Assembly: GCA_025738555.1 (NCBI GenBank)
Contig: JAOVFP010000012.1
Location: forward strand, 1,240,001 to 1,304,000
DNA length: 64,000 nt
Direction: 5' to 3'
Source of the DNA: Cyathus striatus
Taxonomy: Eukaryota; Basidiomycota; Agaricomycetes; Agaricales; Nidulariaceae
Shown here: positions 1 to 11,515 of the stretch, piece by piece
Numbering within the stretch: the first letter of the stretch is position 1
Layout of the letters: each line of letters begins with the position of its first letter
The notes under the pieces: model-generated
What the model was told of the DNA's origin: nothing
The model's input: only the letters and a program-made list of their open reading frames with translations
The model's database searches: none
Translations under genes and position numbers: made by a program

Positions 1-781
1 GTTCCTATAAACTCCTCCTACGAATGCTACGTCGTCGTCGAATCGTGTTCACTTCTCCCCGGCTTGAATCATACATGTGAATGGTGATAGTTTCACAGTA
101 TAAGACAGCCCTATAACGACAAGGATCCCGATGTTAAGCTATCACTGAGTAGACCTGGGTTAGTATTGAGCTACCTTTAAGCACATGGTGCCTACCAAGG
201 AGGATTTACCAACAACCACTTCAGCGAGTACGAAGCTGTACGAAGTTGATGTGAGACCAGCTGGTTGCGGGTAGAGGCTGGGTAGAGGCAAGGTAGAGGA
301 TTAAGCAGACTCCTAGCGTCGGCCAAACGAGTGGTTTAATTGGCTTTGTTTACAGCAACCGGAAGAGGAGATTACTGAAGGAGAAGATGAATATGATCTT
401 GAAGTTGACGAGCTATACGACGAGGAGATAGTAGTATTGGAAGATGAAGCTTTGAAGACTCCATTGATCTTGAGAAATAGGTGGAGAGGGACGCCAACCA
501 AATCTATTCAACGCACAAGCCTAAAAATAAACGTGATGTGTCAGTGGTACTGAATCTTATCAGATTATTTTGTGTCCGAGTAAGTGAAGAAATGAGCACG
601 CAATTCGCTCTATAGACTATAACTCACCGTGTACATACCTTAGTATCAATGACTCGAGCGGGGGAGCTACTCTTTAAAAAGGCTCAGGTTCGCCTCAAGG
701 CCTCATAGGCTCATTGACATCGCTCAGCGCCTATCCAGCAGCATTCGGTTTTTAATAGGCTACCGTCTCGAGGCCTCCCAA

Positions 782-1421
782 TATGTCGCAACAAGGTGAT
801 GAATTCTCTACCCATCCTAGTTCTTCTACCACTCATAAGCCATGGAAGCTTCCCTAAAGCCTGAAATCGGCCGTGCTGATATCACATTGAAACAGAGCCT
901 ACAGGACGAAATCATAACTAGAAAGTCAGGCCTCCCAAGGCTGACCAAGCTCGCTGACGTCCGCAAAATAAAAGACTCATTCAAACCACTGTTCAATAGG
1001 ACATTTGCTGCCACATGGAAGGAAACCAGCACAGTTCTATACCTTTTTCTGGACACCCTCAACATCGAGTGGACCACCATAGATACATTTAGTATTCGCA
1101 ACTCTCCAATAATTTGGATTGGTGTTCGTCCTGGGACCCTTTCCCTGACTATGGCCAGGTCTGTGGCTGCTGTGTGTGAAGAGGATATTGTATCCATGGA
1201 TGATGTTGAAGTTTGCTTTCGAGAAAGCGCACCCTGCACTTTTTTCTAGAAGATTGTTCGACAGTGTCTCTGATGACATGACTGCAACGATTTGCGGCAA
1301 CTTCACTGTCATCCTCAGTCTTCCTATTGCCGCTCAAATTGGGAACATTCGAGGAACTGGAGGTCTCTACCTCTTTGGAAACCCCAACATAACATTAAAT
1401 TACATTGAACTGAATAAGTAG
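782..1421 (+). pseudogene. Truncated relic of a basidiomycete hypothetical-protein family (IGVxPGSLS-type)
   Basis: I recognise a fragment of an unnamed Agaricomycete family. The frame from 842 to about 1240 carries the family signature IWIGVRPGTLSL and a following VEVCFRES block. The continuation, LFDSVSDDMTATICG then ILSLPIAAQIG and GTGGLYLF, lies in another frame (up to 1421), so at least one frameshift separates the halves near 1230. Full-length family members continue well beyond the GTGGLY block; here a stop follows about 15 residues later. It is therefore frameshifted and truncated at the C-terminus. No function is known for the family, and none is proposed. The family assignment is from memory of motif patterns. 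Confidence 0.5.
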
Positions 1422-1559
1422 TTTAAATACATACATTACACAAAGTGACTCCTCAGCTGTAACTTTTGCTTGACATTGAATTCAAATTGAATTGCTAGAA
1501 TTTTCAATTTCCAGCTTGGCCCGTGCACTGCAACACTACGCGTCACGACGGTACAGTAC

Positions 1560-1645
1560 ATATCTCTTGCTACCCCATCCTCCCTTCCGCTACCTCCTCC
1601 GTCTACCATTTCGATCCTCTCCTTCCTTCTGTTCTCTTTTTAAAT
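1560..1645 (+). promoter_or_regulatory. Pyrimidine-rich tract upstream of the ankyrin gene
   Basis: A CT-rich run of about 85 bases lies 170-260 bases before the proposed start of the ankyrin-repeat gene. Such tracts are common in fungal core promoters near transcription starts. No TATA box is obvious in the same stretch, so the role is inferred from position and composition only. Confidence 0.3.
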
Positions 1646-1817
1646 AATATTTCGTTATCCTGTTCTCTGAGGCTGAGCTCATGACATATGCACTTGTTCA
1701 CGTGGATCACATCGATGATCCTCCTGACCAAGCCAATTCTCAAGCCTCAGCATACGTATATATTTACAACACACAACTATAATATGATTGGAAATCAACA
1801 TCTATATCATCTACCCA

Positions 1818-2418
1818 ATGGTCAGTACACTATCTTATTTCGATTCAAAGCAACCAGCTCACATAGATACAGGCTGAAGCAGGAGTTGAAACACAGACAC
1901 AGACAGCTCCCAAACTCGACGTGTCGCAACTTCCACAGGAGACGCTGGACTTTGCGCATCGGATCTTCGATGCTGCGCGGAATGGGGACTCTGCGATGTT
2001 GCTGGCTGCAGTCGACGCCGGGCTCCCCGTGAACCTGATGAATGATAAGGGTACGCAGCTGTCTTCCTATCTACCCCACACAGTACGCGATCTCACCTTT
2101 TACATAGGAAACACCCTCCTGATGCTCTCAGCCTACGCAGGCCACACAGAGCCTACAAAAGAACTCCTTAAGAGGGGCGCTGACCCGAACCGCCTGAACG
2201 ATCTGGGGCAATCTGTCATAGCCGGTGCAGTGTTCAAGGGATTCAATGAGATCGTGCATGCGTTGGCGGAGAAGGGCGCCGATCCTCGTCTTGGGACGCC
2301 CAATGCGATCCAGGCCGCTATTATGTTTAAGAGGGAGGACTTGTTCGAGGTTCTGGGCGTTACGAAGGAGGATAAGGATAATGCGCTTGTTAAGCCGCCG
2401 AGTTTTGTGCCCGGGTGA
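1818..2418 (+). CDS. Small ankyrin-repeat protein
   Basis: Exons 1818-1820, 1873-2050 and 2108-2418 give 163 residues. The first exon is just the ATG, spliced to GCT GAA at 1873 so that the protein starts MAEAGVETQ. The second intron (2051-2107) removes an in-frame stretch that otherwise interrupts an ankyrin repeat; after splicing the text reads NDKGNTLLMLSAYAGH. Two to three repeats are visible, with the hallmark GNTLLMLSAYAGH, LLKRGADPN and ALAEKGADPR segments. Single-domain ankyrin proteins of this size are common in fungi and are probably protein-protein adaptors; no partner can be named. The 3-nt coding exon is the least certain part, but the Lys-Leu-Asp-Val-Ser stretch before the old start is coding-like, so a start upstream of 1921 is needed. 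Confidence 0.8.
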
Positions 2419-2870
2419 TTTTGTTCGTTGAGATGGGAGGGGATATTGATAGATTTTGATTTTAACTTGCACCAGATTGAACTGGCGTACGCTGTAGATT
2501 ACATGCCATGTAATGGTATGTGCTATCGACTTCTTGTTCACTCCTCTGAGATCTCTTCTTCCAGTGGTCGACTCCCGACTTGGGCTTCGATATCGCGAGG
2601 AAATCTCTCCTACCGCTGTATATTAATGTGAAATTTCGGGCCGTTTGAGCCTTTGACTTCATCTTTATAGTTAAGACTCTAAGAGTACCACTTCACCCAG
2701 GACACTTAATGTCAACCAGAGGTCACGACGTACTACTACCGCAGCCTGCCCTGGAATTCACCTTATTCTTTCTACGGGGATCGCGGTTCACCACCTTCGA
2801 CACATATGTCATGGTGAGGGAGATCAGGCTAGTCCTTGACAACATGTTCACGGCCGTAAGGCTCCTCACA

Positions 2871-2918
2871 AATGCATTCTACACCATCTTGAAGGCACTC
2901 TCAATCAAGGCTTTACAA
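2871..2918 (+). pseudogene. Exon scrap of the MDR oxidoreductase, inverted relative to the source
   Basis: About 44 of 48 bases match the start of the last exon of the oxidoreductase at 7097-8579 (read on the minus strand from 7330 downward). The match begins at the exon's first base and encodes NAFYTILKALSIK against NAFYIISKALSIN in the gene. It has no surrounding homologous exons that I can see. It is a dispersed gene fragment, not a functional gene. Confidence 0.6.
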
Positions 2919-3182
2919 ATCAATGCATTGAGATGCATCGAGCTCAGGTCCATTCTTCGGTGTGATGCGACTCTCGCCCCCATTAACATCGAGGACTCTA
3001 GCTTAAGTCTCAATCACCTCTACATCCATCCCATTTCCTGAAGCCTCAGGCTGGGCCAGAACCTTACCATTGACGCGTTGACGTCGAACTATGTACTACA
3101 ATCTAGGTCTTTCGTACAGTGGCCCGTGGGTCAACTAGCTTCGTGGCATGCATCGTGCTGAAGAAGATCAGCTTACCAGTGT

Positions 3183-3265
3183 CGTGGCTCAGAAGTTTTA
3201 CTCTGATAGCGGAATGTCCGCTGCTGTTACATTGTCCGTTTTGGTCAGAGCCTCGATAAACTAGG
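3183..3265 (-). pseudogene. Internally deleted scrap of the FunK1 kinase gene
   Basis: Bases 3183-3233 match 3911-3963 in the last exon of the adjacent kinase gene, and 3234-3262 match 4150-4178 of the same exon. Both are in the same orientation, with the roughly 185 bases between them missing. Shared text includes TAGCGGAATGT and GTCAGAGCCTCGAT. It is a decayed, internally deleted duplicate lying about 0.4 kb beyond the 3' end of the parent gene. Confidence 0.6.
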
Positions 3266-3698
3266 AACTTATCCACCATCCGGAGAGAAACCGGGGCCTA
3301 CGAACCGATTGCCCTAGATCAGCACCCCTCTAAAGGAGCCCCTTCGTAGGCTCTGTGTAGCCTGCGGAGGCTAAGAGTATAAGATATTGCACGTTAGGAT
3401 AGGACAGCACGTATCCTAATCATTTTGGCCTGTACCTGTGAGGCTTATCATTCTCAAGTTGTCTCTCACTTTTAACATTCGAGCAAAGGTTAGTCACTAC
3501 GTGATGCGGATATTATATAGTATGCGAGGTAGCAGTTCCAAATGTACAGTTACATAATACAATAAATAATGAGATGATAATTGTGGTTGGTTGATGCAAC
3601 AGACGATAGCATATGAAGATAAAAGCGATATGTATGGTAGATGTAATGATGTCTAAGGAGACAAAAAAGAAAAAGAAATAAAGCAGATACGAAGCCTC

Positions 3699-6600
3699 TC
3701 ACTCTCTGTCACTGCGACGCGATTCAGACTGACGGCGCCTTTTCCGTGGAGAGCCATCTTCGTCTACGGCGGAAGACCGCCTTTTCAGACTTTGCGAAGT
3801 CCGAATACCGGGGGATGCGTAGACAGGCCCCGGACTATCGATCTGTGCAGAGATCCTTCTCATAGCGATACGAATTGAGCGACGAGCGGGTGGGTTGTCT
3901 GAGGACTGTGGTGGCTCAGAAGCCAGGCTCTGCGGTAGCGGAATGTTCGCTGCTGTTTGAAGTGCAACTTCCCCCGCATCCATTCCCCCATCTGGAGTGC
4001 TTACGGAAGTAAGCCTGGACGAACGTCGTGAAGCCACGCGTGATAAGCCAGAACTGGCTGACGCATGATGTACGTATCTGTCGGCATCTTGTCGCGAGTT
4101 TGGTTGCTCTATGTGCAGCTTACTATCATTTGTAGGCCAGCCAGAGGCATTGGCCGTTTTCGTCAGAGCCTCGATGAACTCCGAGTGAGTGGTGTAGATG
4201 TCATCCATAAAAAGAGGACGCCTAATTAAGCCACGTAGATCTTTTAACACCGCATTCAAAGGTTCATTTTTGATGATAGTCAAGGGTTCCGATTTCGGTA
4301 TGTAAAGCCAATTTTCCTTGTAAGCTTTGGCGTCTTCATTGTCGGCATGGTCAAAAAGCTTCGTGCATGCCTTGTCCCCATGTCTATGGTTGTGATTAGC
4401 ATAGCGAAGAAGGATCCAGACCATCACCCAGTGAAACGATTCGAGGTCATGATGAGCCATATGCGTTAGCTTGAGCAGTTCTTCCTCGGGAATGTCTTCT
4501 TCACTCAAATGCATTTGCGCTTGCTTTGCTAGTATTTCAATCGCCATGAACTGGGGAGTACCCTAATAATGCCGCATGAGTTTCGCAATCTTTGATAATC
4601 ATCGTGAAAAGCATACCGTTAACTCCTTATCAGGATTCTTTTGAGTACTCAGAACAACCAGATCCTCAGGTCTTGCTAGCCCGAAGTCACAGGGTACAAA
4701 CGTTGCATAGTCAAAGTCGTGAAGAAATCCTCGTAGTCTGCCTGAAACCTCGACGAACAGGATGTTACCAGTGCTGATATCCCGATGAAGAACGCCACAA
4801 GACCGAGCAATGAAATGTCCTGAAAGAATGTTAGAAAATCCCTCGCCGACATAACAATATCAACACTCACCAACTACCGCGTCTCTTACAGCTACAACAA
4901 GATCTTTCGTCGTGGGATAATCCACCAATGGACGCCCGACAGGTCCAGTAAGCGAGCGACCTCTGCTGCGTTCGGAAGTTTCATTCTGATTTTGAAGCCG
5001 AAAAGTCACCGTGGTATGTCCACGCTCGGAATCTGTCCCAGACGTAGATTCCAGGTTGGCAAGGTCCAGATAGCCGTAGTACTCGGGTAAACCTGGAATC
5101 CAATCTGGAACACTATCTACGTCAGGGTAAATCTGCCTGACCCAATCGAATTCTGGTTTCGTTCTCAGCTCAGCGTAGCGCTCCTGAATCCTCTCGTAGA
5201 ATTCGGATTCAGGCCTGCGAATTCGTTGGTGCCAAGCATCCTTCATGACGAATTCGTGATAGCCATGGCAAGGTATGTCCACCAAAATCCGAGTGACATA
5301 CGTAGCACGAGAGAAAAGACCCGAGGACTTATAAAGGGCCGGTCCGAATGTGAAACCTTCTACATCATCTAGGGAGTTGTTAGGCATAGGGCGGAGCACG
5401 GGGGAAGACCAAGACACGTACAGTAAGGAAGATCTTGATCACTATTGGTAGGTCCAGCAGCGGAACTGATTGAGCCACTCGAAGAGTTTGCACTGATTCT
5501 CCGCGATAAGAAAGTATCACGATTCAAACGAACTTTTACCCATCGACAGTTACTTTTGTTGAGAATGACGGAAGAATCGAATCGTTTGACCTCTTCCCGC
5601 ATTGTGCTTATGTCATGGTTGGTAGGAAGTCGTATCGTTTCGTCCCAACCAACAACAGTATTGGGTATACCGTGAAGAGGATTGACAAGGCGCCAGAGAA
5701 ACTCCCGGATCGCTAGTGGTTTATCGTGATAGTCAAAGCCACAAGAGACACTCCCGGAGCGGTCGAATCGATAAATACGCATCCGATGTGATTTTGAATA
5801 TATTCCAATGACAAACACGTAACAGTGCAATGAGGCAAACAGAAGACTTCTTGCGCTCTTGACTAACTGTGCTATGGTGCCCACGTTAGTTCCAGTGGCA
5901 GAGACTACGTTGGAAGCCGGATCCACTGGATCAGCTTCCAGTTTCACTTCAACCGGGAGAGCATATTCATCCCACCCCGCATTCGATGGTGGAGCGGTTA
6001 GCCCAGGATAACCACCCAAGATATCGGGTGCAGTGGTATGATCGTATTCGGTAGGGCCGGTAAGGTATCGAGCGTGTGTATCCTGAAATGCGATCGTATT
6101 TGATGCAGGAAAATCTTGCTGGCATCTAGTGAGCAGTGTGACCTGAAAGCTGATCAGCGTTGTGATAAGTATGGATGCAACGAAGGAAACACACGATAGG
6201 ACCATATGTAAGCTTTTCAGTTCCTGCCATTGGAACCTCTGTCGCAGAAAGGTGTAATGTCTCAGCCAGCTCTGCAGTGGTTGAAAGCGCAGGTGCATTA
6301 GAAGGCACGTATTTGTCCAGAAAGCTTTCAATCGTCCCTCCACTCTCATAAGAATCGAAGGCTTTATGATATTTTGCCCACTGCTCGAAGGTTTTGACAT
6401 TGCGCACATCATTGGTTGCCTTGGCTGCACTTCCAGATTGGTGGTCGCTTTCAGTGCCGATGTCTCCACGTCTAGGAGTGGAGTGGGTACCAGTGTTTGC
6501 CAGACGTTCTGCAACGCGTGGTGGTATTCCGCCCACTGCCTGCTCATTCGCCGAAACAGAATGTGGACGCTTAGGAGTCTGTCGAGGGGTAGGATTATTG

Positions 6601-6752
6601 TCAGGAAAGAGTGGAATATCGGCCATGACAACGTCTGAGTCTATGAGATGTTCAAAAGAGCGCGTTACAGGTTCGACATAGTGGGATGGTTTAATAGTGG
6701 TACTGGTCCTGCGAGAGGAGAGATGTCGGCGATAGGAAACCATTGTTGACAC
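3699..6752 (-). CDS. FunK1-type fungal protein kinase
   Basis: Exons on the minus strand: 6195-6752, 5422-6142, 4871-5368, 4617-4819 and 3699-4562, giving 947 residues. All four introns are 51-54 nt GT-AG. The N-terminal half is Ser/Thr/Pro-rich, then a conserved block runs through the second and third exons. The catalytic core shows a lysine motif FVMKDAW, the loop HRDISTGNILF (H604-R605-D606), and DFD at about 627-629 in place of the usual DFG, which is normal for FunK1. TGTPQFMAIEIL follows as the substrate-binding segment. The tail is basic, with RKRRRQ near the C-terminus, a possible nuclear signal. FunK1 kinases form large lineage-specific families in mushrooms; targets are unknown. The start could instead be the Met three codons downstream. 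Confidence 0.88.
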
Positions 6753-7096
6753 GACTTTGAGATTTAGAACTCAGAGAATGCTTTGGCCTTCCAAAATCGC
6801 AGAATCAACATAGGACAATGGTCATGTCCAAAGACAGCAGTCACTTGAGCGCGTCTCCCCACCGTGTTGTTTGTTTCAAAGGCTTTAAACAAACAACGAC
6901 CACCGCTACCTACATAGCAGAACCTACCATTCTCCCAGCATGCTCCTATACTTAAGTACTAACCGGAAACTGGAAGACATAAGCATTTACTACGGGCGTT
7001 AATCTACAGTTGAGCAATTGGTAGTGTCAAAATACAATAATGCGATACATTATAAGTATATTGGAATCTATTCCGGAATCCAGCAAGTACATCCCC

Positions 7097-8579
7097 TCAA
7101 TCATCTGCAACGTGAACAGCCACCTTGGCTTTGTTTGTTGATCGTTGCACTGCCAACATAGCCTCCCCAACCTTCTCCAGCCCGTTATACACCTCCTCGC
7201 GGTACTTGATCTTCCCGTCTGCTACTAGCTTCGATACTTCATCGAGGAATTGGGTATGATATTTAGGATAAAACGGTGGCAATACAAAGCCGTTGATTGA
7301 GAGTGCCTTCGAGATGATGTAGAATGCATTCTACGCCGAGCGTTAACAATGTTAGGCAACAGATTTTCAAAAGGAATAAGCAAACCTTGAGCGTAAAGTC
7401 ACCCGTACCATAGCCAGACAACATGCCACATTCCTGTATGTCACTTAGTTCTTATTCTTAACAACTAGTGTGCAGTGAATGTAACGTACGATGAACCTTG
7501 CGCCATAGCTGGAGAATTGCAATGCCAGGTCCAGGGTTTCGCCTCCGACGTTGTCCCAGTAGCTGGCGAATAGAATGGTCAGATAATCTAGCGGTGATCA
7601 TAAGAAAAGAACTTACATATCAATAGGACCTTCCTTCTCCAATGTATCCTTAATACTTCCTGTCTTGTAGTTGACCACAACGTCGGCACCGCATTCTTTC
7701 ATGAACTCGACCTTCTCGTCGGACCCGGCTGAGGCGATAACTTTCAAACCTGCAACCTTAGCAAGCTGAATGACGACGCTGGATAGAATATGTGCCTCAG
7801 AGAGAGAGATGTATAAGGGAACAGTTAGGACGCACCATCCTACAGGCCCCGCACCGCTTGACACGAAAACAGTCTCGCCTTTCTTCGCACGAGAGTATTC
7901 CTTCCAGCCCGCATACGCTGTGAACCCTATGCAAGACAGTATCAGCCTACACACGCCATCGTACGCACCCATGCTAACATACCCGATAACCCGACGGGAC
8001 CGACAAATGCAGACCATGGGAGGTTGTACTTATTGTCGATAGTGCCGAGTCCCTGCGCATCGCTGACGATTACATAGTTTTGGTGGGCTAGTTGTGGTTC
8101 AGCATATGTCGCAACAGTAAACGAACAACGTACGCAGTATCCCAGAAACATGGTCCCCCTTCTTAAACGCGGCATTCTCCGAGCGCAGTACGACTCCTAC
8201 TCCGGTGCCATCGATTGGCTGTCCTGGAGTATAGGATACCTAGCCAAGCAGTGCGTTAGTAGCTGCAACAAGCGAGGATCTCAAGTGACAAACTAACCAG
8301 AGAAGATGACTTCGGCGCTGGACGCGTTCGCGCGGGCAGATAGAGATCGATAGACAGCTCGAGCACCTTTACCAGAAATCCGCCGTTGAGAGGAATATTT
8401 TCGAGATCGATGGTCTCTGAGTCGTCACAGATAAGAGTTTTGCCTGGTTCAATTAAGCTTCCATCTGAGACTGTAAGTAAGCATAAATAATCAGTGGGAG
8501 CTGGAAAATAGTGAACGTATTAGACTTTACGTTGGACCAGCTCTTTCAAAATGACGCGAGAGTTCGTTACAGGGGCCAT
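7097..8579 (-). CDS. Zinc-independent MDR-family NAD(P)H oxidoreductase, copy A
   Basis: Nine exons on the minus strand: 8531-8579, 8298-8470, 8134-8239, 7983-8087, 7836-7926, 7617-7778, 7490-7562, 7386-7433 and 7097-7330; 346 residues. The fold is that of medium-chain reductases such as leukotriene B4 12-hydroxydehydrogenase or quinone oxidoreductase. Visible are the substrate-domain segment SYTPGQPIDGTGVG, the Rossmann turn SSGAGPVGCVVIQLAK, the segment VIASAGSDEKV, and WDNVGGETLD in the C-terminal half. No zinc ligands are evident. The likely reaction is NADPH-dependent reduction of activated double bonds or quinones. It lies head-to-tail with a second copy at 9.3-10.7 kb that has the same exon pattern. 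A TATA-like box at 8641-8648 is about 62 bases before the start. Confidence 0.9.
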
Positions 8580-8640
8580 GCTTGGTAAATATCAAGGAAA
8601 TACTGTCGATGATAAGAACAAGCTTGAACTATTGCATCCC

Positions 8641-8648
8641 ATTTTATA
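8641..8648 (-). promoter_or_regulatory. TATA box of MDR oxidoreductase copy A
   Basis: The minus strand reads GGAGGATATAAAAT, with TATAAAAT at this site, about 62 bases upstream of the ATG. The second copy has GGAGGAATATAAAT at the matching position, so the element has been kept through the duplication. Confidence 0.55.
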
Positions 8649-8832
8649 TCCTCCAATACCTGGACTCTGCACATCAAGCGCGTGCTACTGCGAAAGGCAT
8701 ACCATGACTAAAAATCTGCCAATCGGAAGCTATCCGTTTTCATCACTGGTAGAGAATTTCGAGGAATCGAATGCGCCAAGATCGGTTTCTTCAGGTGACA
8801 AGATTGCGGCGGCCGTGAAGAGCGAAGGATGA

Positions 8833-9273
8833 GTCTAAAAAAGGGACGGAACCTTTCCGATACGTGCCAAGTCCAACAGCTTACTCATCCCGTTTTGTGA
8901 TTGCCGGCGGTCGCATGCTCCTCATTCGGTACAGTTGTTACTATATATGGTGTTTCTTCGAAGCTCGCATGCGATACATCATACACTCAACCAAAACTTA
9001 ACAGCTTTCGACGTAAGAGGTTTGTCCTATACAGCATATGCAATGTTCACTGTAGATCGAATTCCGTTGTCTGCGTCGCACGGTATACCTGTCTTTCAGC
9101 AAGGGATGTACCAGGTTTCACAAGCCTGACGACATACGGGACACATAAGAGTTCAAGGGAATGCGTTGCAGCCTCGTCGAGCCCTTCAAGAAAGAAATAG
9201 ATTACTTCTTCACAACAGCACGTTGCACCTTCAATATAACGTATCACTCTACATATATCGTAATTGCGTCCCT
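8833..9273. other. Intergenic spacer between the two MDR copies
   Basis: No coding exon, repeat or RNA gene was recognised between the promoter region of copy A and the 3' end of copy B. Short ORFs here show no family pattern. Confidence 0.5.
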
Positions 9274-10742
9274 TCAATCATCCGCAACGTGAACGACTAC
9301 CTTGGCCTTGTTCGTATATCTCTGTGCCGCTGACATTGCCTCCCCGACCTTTTCCAACCCATTATACACCTCCTCGCGGTACTTCATCTTTCCTTCTGCG
9401 ATGAGCTTTGGTACCTCGTCGTAGAACTGGGCACCATATTTAGGTGCAAGAGGAGTCATAATAAAGCCATTGATTGAAAGTGCCTTCGAGATGATGTAGA
9501 ACGCATTCTACGCCGAGCGTCAACGATATTAGACAAGAGCTTTTCAACAGGAACAAGCGCACCTTGAGCGTAAAATTTCCGCTCCCGTACCCAGATAACA
9601 TGCCGCATTCCTGTACGACAATTGGTGCTTATTCTTAACAACTAGTGTGCATTGAATGTTACGTACGATAAACCTTGCCCCAAAACTGGAGAACTGCAAT
9701 GCCAGGTCTAGCGTTTCGCCACCGACGTTGTCCCAGTAGCTGGAGTAAATAATGATTAGACAAAGTATAAGCAGCGACCACAGGACTTACATATCAATGG
9801 GACCTTCCTTCTCCAAGGTATCCTTGATACTACCCGTCTTGTAATTGACCACAACGTCGGCACCAAATTCTTTCATTAACTCGACCTTCTCGTCGGACCC
9901 GGCTGAGGCGATGACCCTCAAACCTTCAACCTTAGCGAGCTGAATGACGACGCTGGATGAAATATGTGCCTCAGAAAGAGAGAGGGATATGTGAACAGTT
10001 AGGACGTACCATCCTACAGGCCCCGCACCGCTTGACACGAAAACAGTCTCGCCCTTCTTTGCACGAGAGTACTCTTTCCAACCAGCATAAGCGGTCAATC
10101 CTATGCAATATACTATGCTTCAATATGCTATCATATACATACATACCAACTTACCTGATAACCCGACGGGACCAACAAATGCAGACCATGGGAGCTTATA
10201 CTTATTTTCAACAATGATGAAGTCTTGCGCATTACTGATGATTGCATAGTTTTGATACGCTACTTATGGTTCAGCATATATTCCGATAAATGAGTATGAA
10301 TAACGTACGCAGGTTACCATAAACATGATCACCTTTCTTAAACGCCGCATTCTCTGAGCGCAATACCACTCCTACTCCGGTGCCATCGATTGGCTGTCCG
10401 AGTGTATATGGTATCTATTCACGAAGCGCGTTAGCTGTCGTGGCATGCAAGGCCACAAGTAAACACCAACGATGGATGATTGGTTAAGAGATGGACGCGT
10501 TCGCGCACACAAATAGATGTCGACAGACAGCTCGAGCACTTTCACCAGAAATCCACCATTGAGAGGCACGCTGTCCAAATCAATGGTCTCAGAGTTGTCG
10601 CACACAAAAGTTTTGCTTGGTTCAATGAAGCTTCCAGCTGTAAGCATAGATGGTCAATGTGGGCTGGGAAACGGTGAATGTATTAGAACTCACGTTGCAC
10701 AAGCTCTTTGAAAAGGGCGCGAGTGTTCGTTACAGGAGCCAT
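9274..10742 (-). CDS. Zinc-independent MDR-family NAD(P)H oxidoreductase, copy B
   Basis: Nine exons: 10694-10742, 10471-10637, 10309-10414, 10155-10259, 10010-10100, 9791-9952, 9667-9739, 9563-9610 and 9274-9507; 344 residues. Exon lengths equal those of copy A except exon 2, which is 167 rather than 173 nt because the acceptor lies 6 bases further in, removing two residues near the N-terminus. Intron positions are identical; intron sequences have diverged but remain alignable. The Rossmann segment SSGAGPVG and the C-terminal YREEVYNGLEKVGEAM are kept. Differences cluster in the substrate side, for example YQNYAIISNAQDF against HQNYVIVSDAQGL, so substrate preference may differ. No stop or frameshift was found. 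A TATA-like box lies about 59 bases before the start. Confidence 0.9.
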
Positions 10743-10800
10743 GCTTGGTTAATACGAATCGCAGTTGTTGATGATATGAACAAGGGACTAATGCACTCTT

Positions 10801-10807
10801 ATTTATA
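10801..10807 (-). promoter_or_regulatory. TATA box of MDR oxidoreductase copy B
   Basis: The minus strand reads GGAGGAATATAAAT, ending in TATAAAT here, about 59 bases before the ATG and matching the element upstream of copy A. Confidence 0.5.
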
Positions 10808-10859
10808 TTCCTCCACTGCATGCACTCCGAATCTGTACATCGAATGAAATATTGATCAG

Positions 10860-11515
10860 TATAACATGAGACGGCCGTGCGTAACGGTATGAAAGTACGG
10901 AACCTTTCCGAGACAGCTGAGCGTTAGCTGCCGTGCCATTTAGGGGGTACACTTGGGTTACAGGCTACAGTGTACACGGATAGCTATCCGATATCTCCAT
11001 TCTTCCACGTGCCCACTGAACTGAACTAACGACCCTCATCGTTGTAAACATTGAGGATGCTTCCCTTATGGGAATAATCCCACCGTTACCAAACGGGCCC
11101 GTAGTTCGTTGCGATCGAACAATACCTCTGCACCGATGAGTGTCGGGTGGGCATCCGAGGACTATCATATGTTCTTTCTTGCACGTGACCGCTGAAGCTG
11201 AACTAACATTGATAATGGCAACATTCAACCAGCATTCATCCCCACCGTCGGTACTTACAAGTTACTTCACTTATCAGCAACATAACACGGCATTGAACTT
11301 GCAGAGTAAGAAGTAACACCTCTTTTAGGCTTCCAAAGTTTCGAAGATCACAATTTTTTGAACGACAAGCTGCAATGGTGACTTTCCGAACAGAACTAGA
11401 TGAGAAAACCAAGAATCAATTCCTAAAAACCGTACAATCATTTTTGTTTTAGGTCCATGTCGATCCATACGTACGAATCCGTACTCCAAAGTTCCATAGT
11501 TTTTTTTTTGCGATT
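10860..11515. other. Intergenic stretch with two similar CACGTG-type blocks
   Basis: No gene seen. Two related segments, about 10990-11040 and 11160-11215, share a core of CTTCCACGTGCCC or CTTGCACGTGACC followed by CTGAACTGAACTAAC or CTGAAGCTGAACTAAC. They look like a decayed short duplication carrying E-box-like CACGTG sites. Confidence 0.4.

Noticed and set aside
30..540. Acidic plus-strand reading (EEEITEGEDEYDLEVDELY) near 355-480
   Set aside because: Low complexity, no start, no neighbouring exon recognised. It could be the edge of a gene outside the window but cannot be supported.
2709..3041. 110-codon plus-strand ORF
   Set aside because: It contains the MDR exon scrap; the rest has no family pattern and the region is a patchwork of relics.
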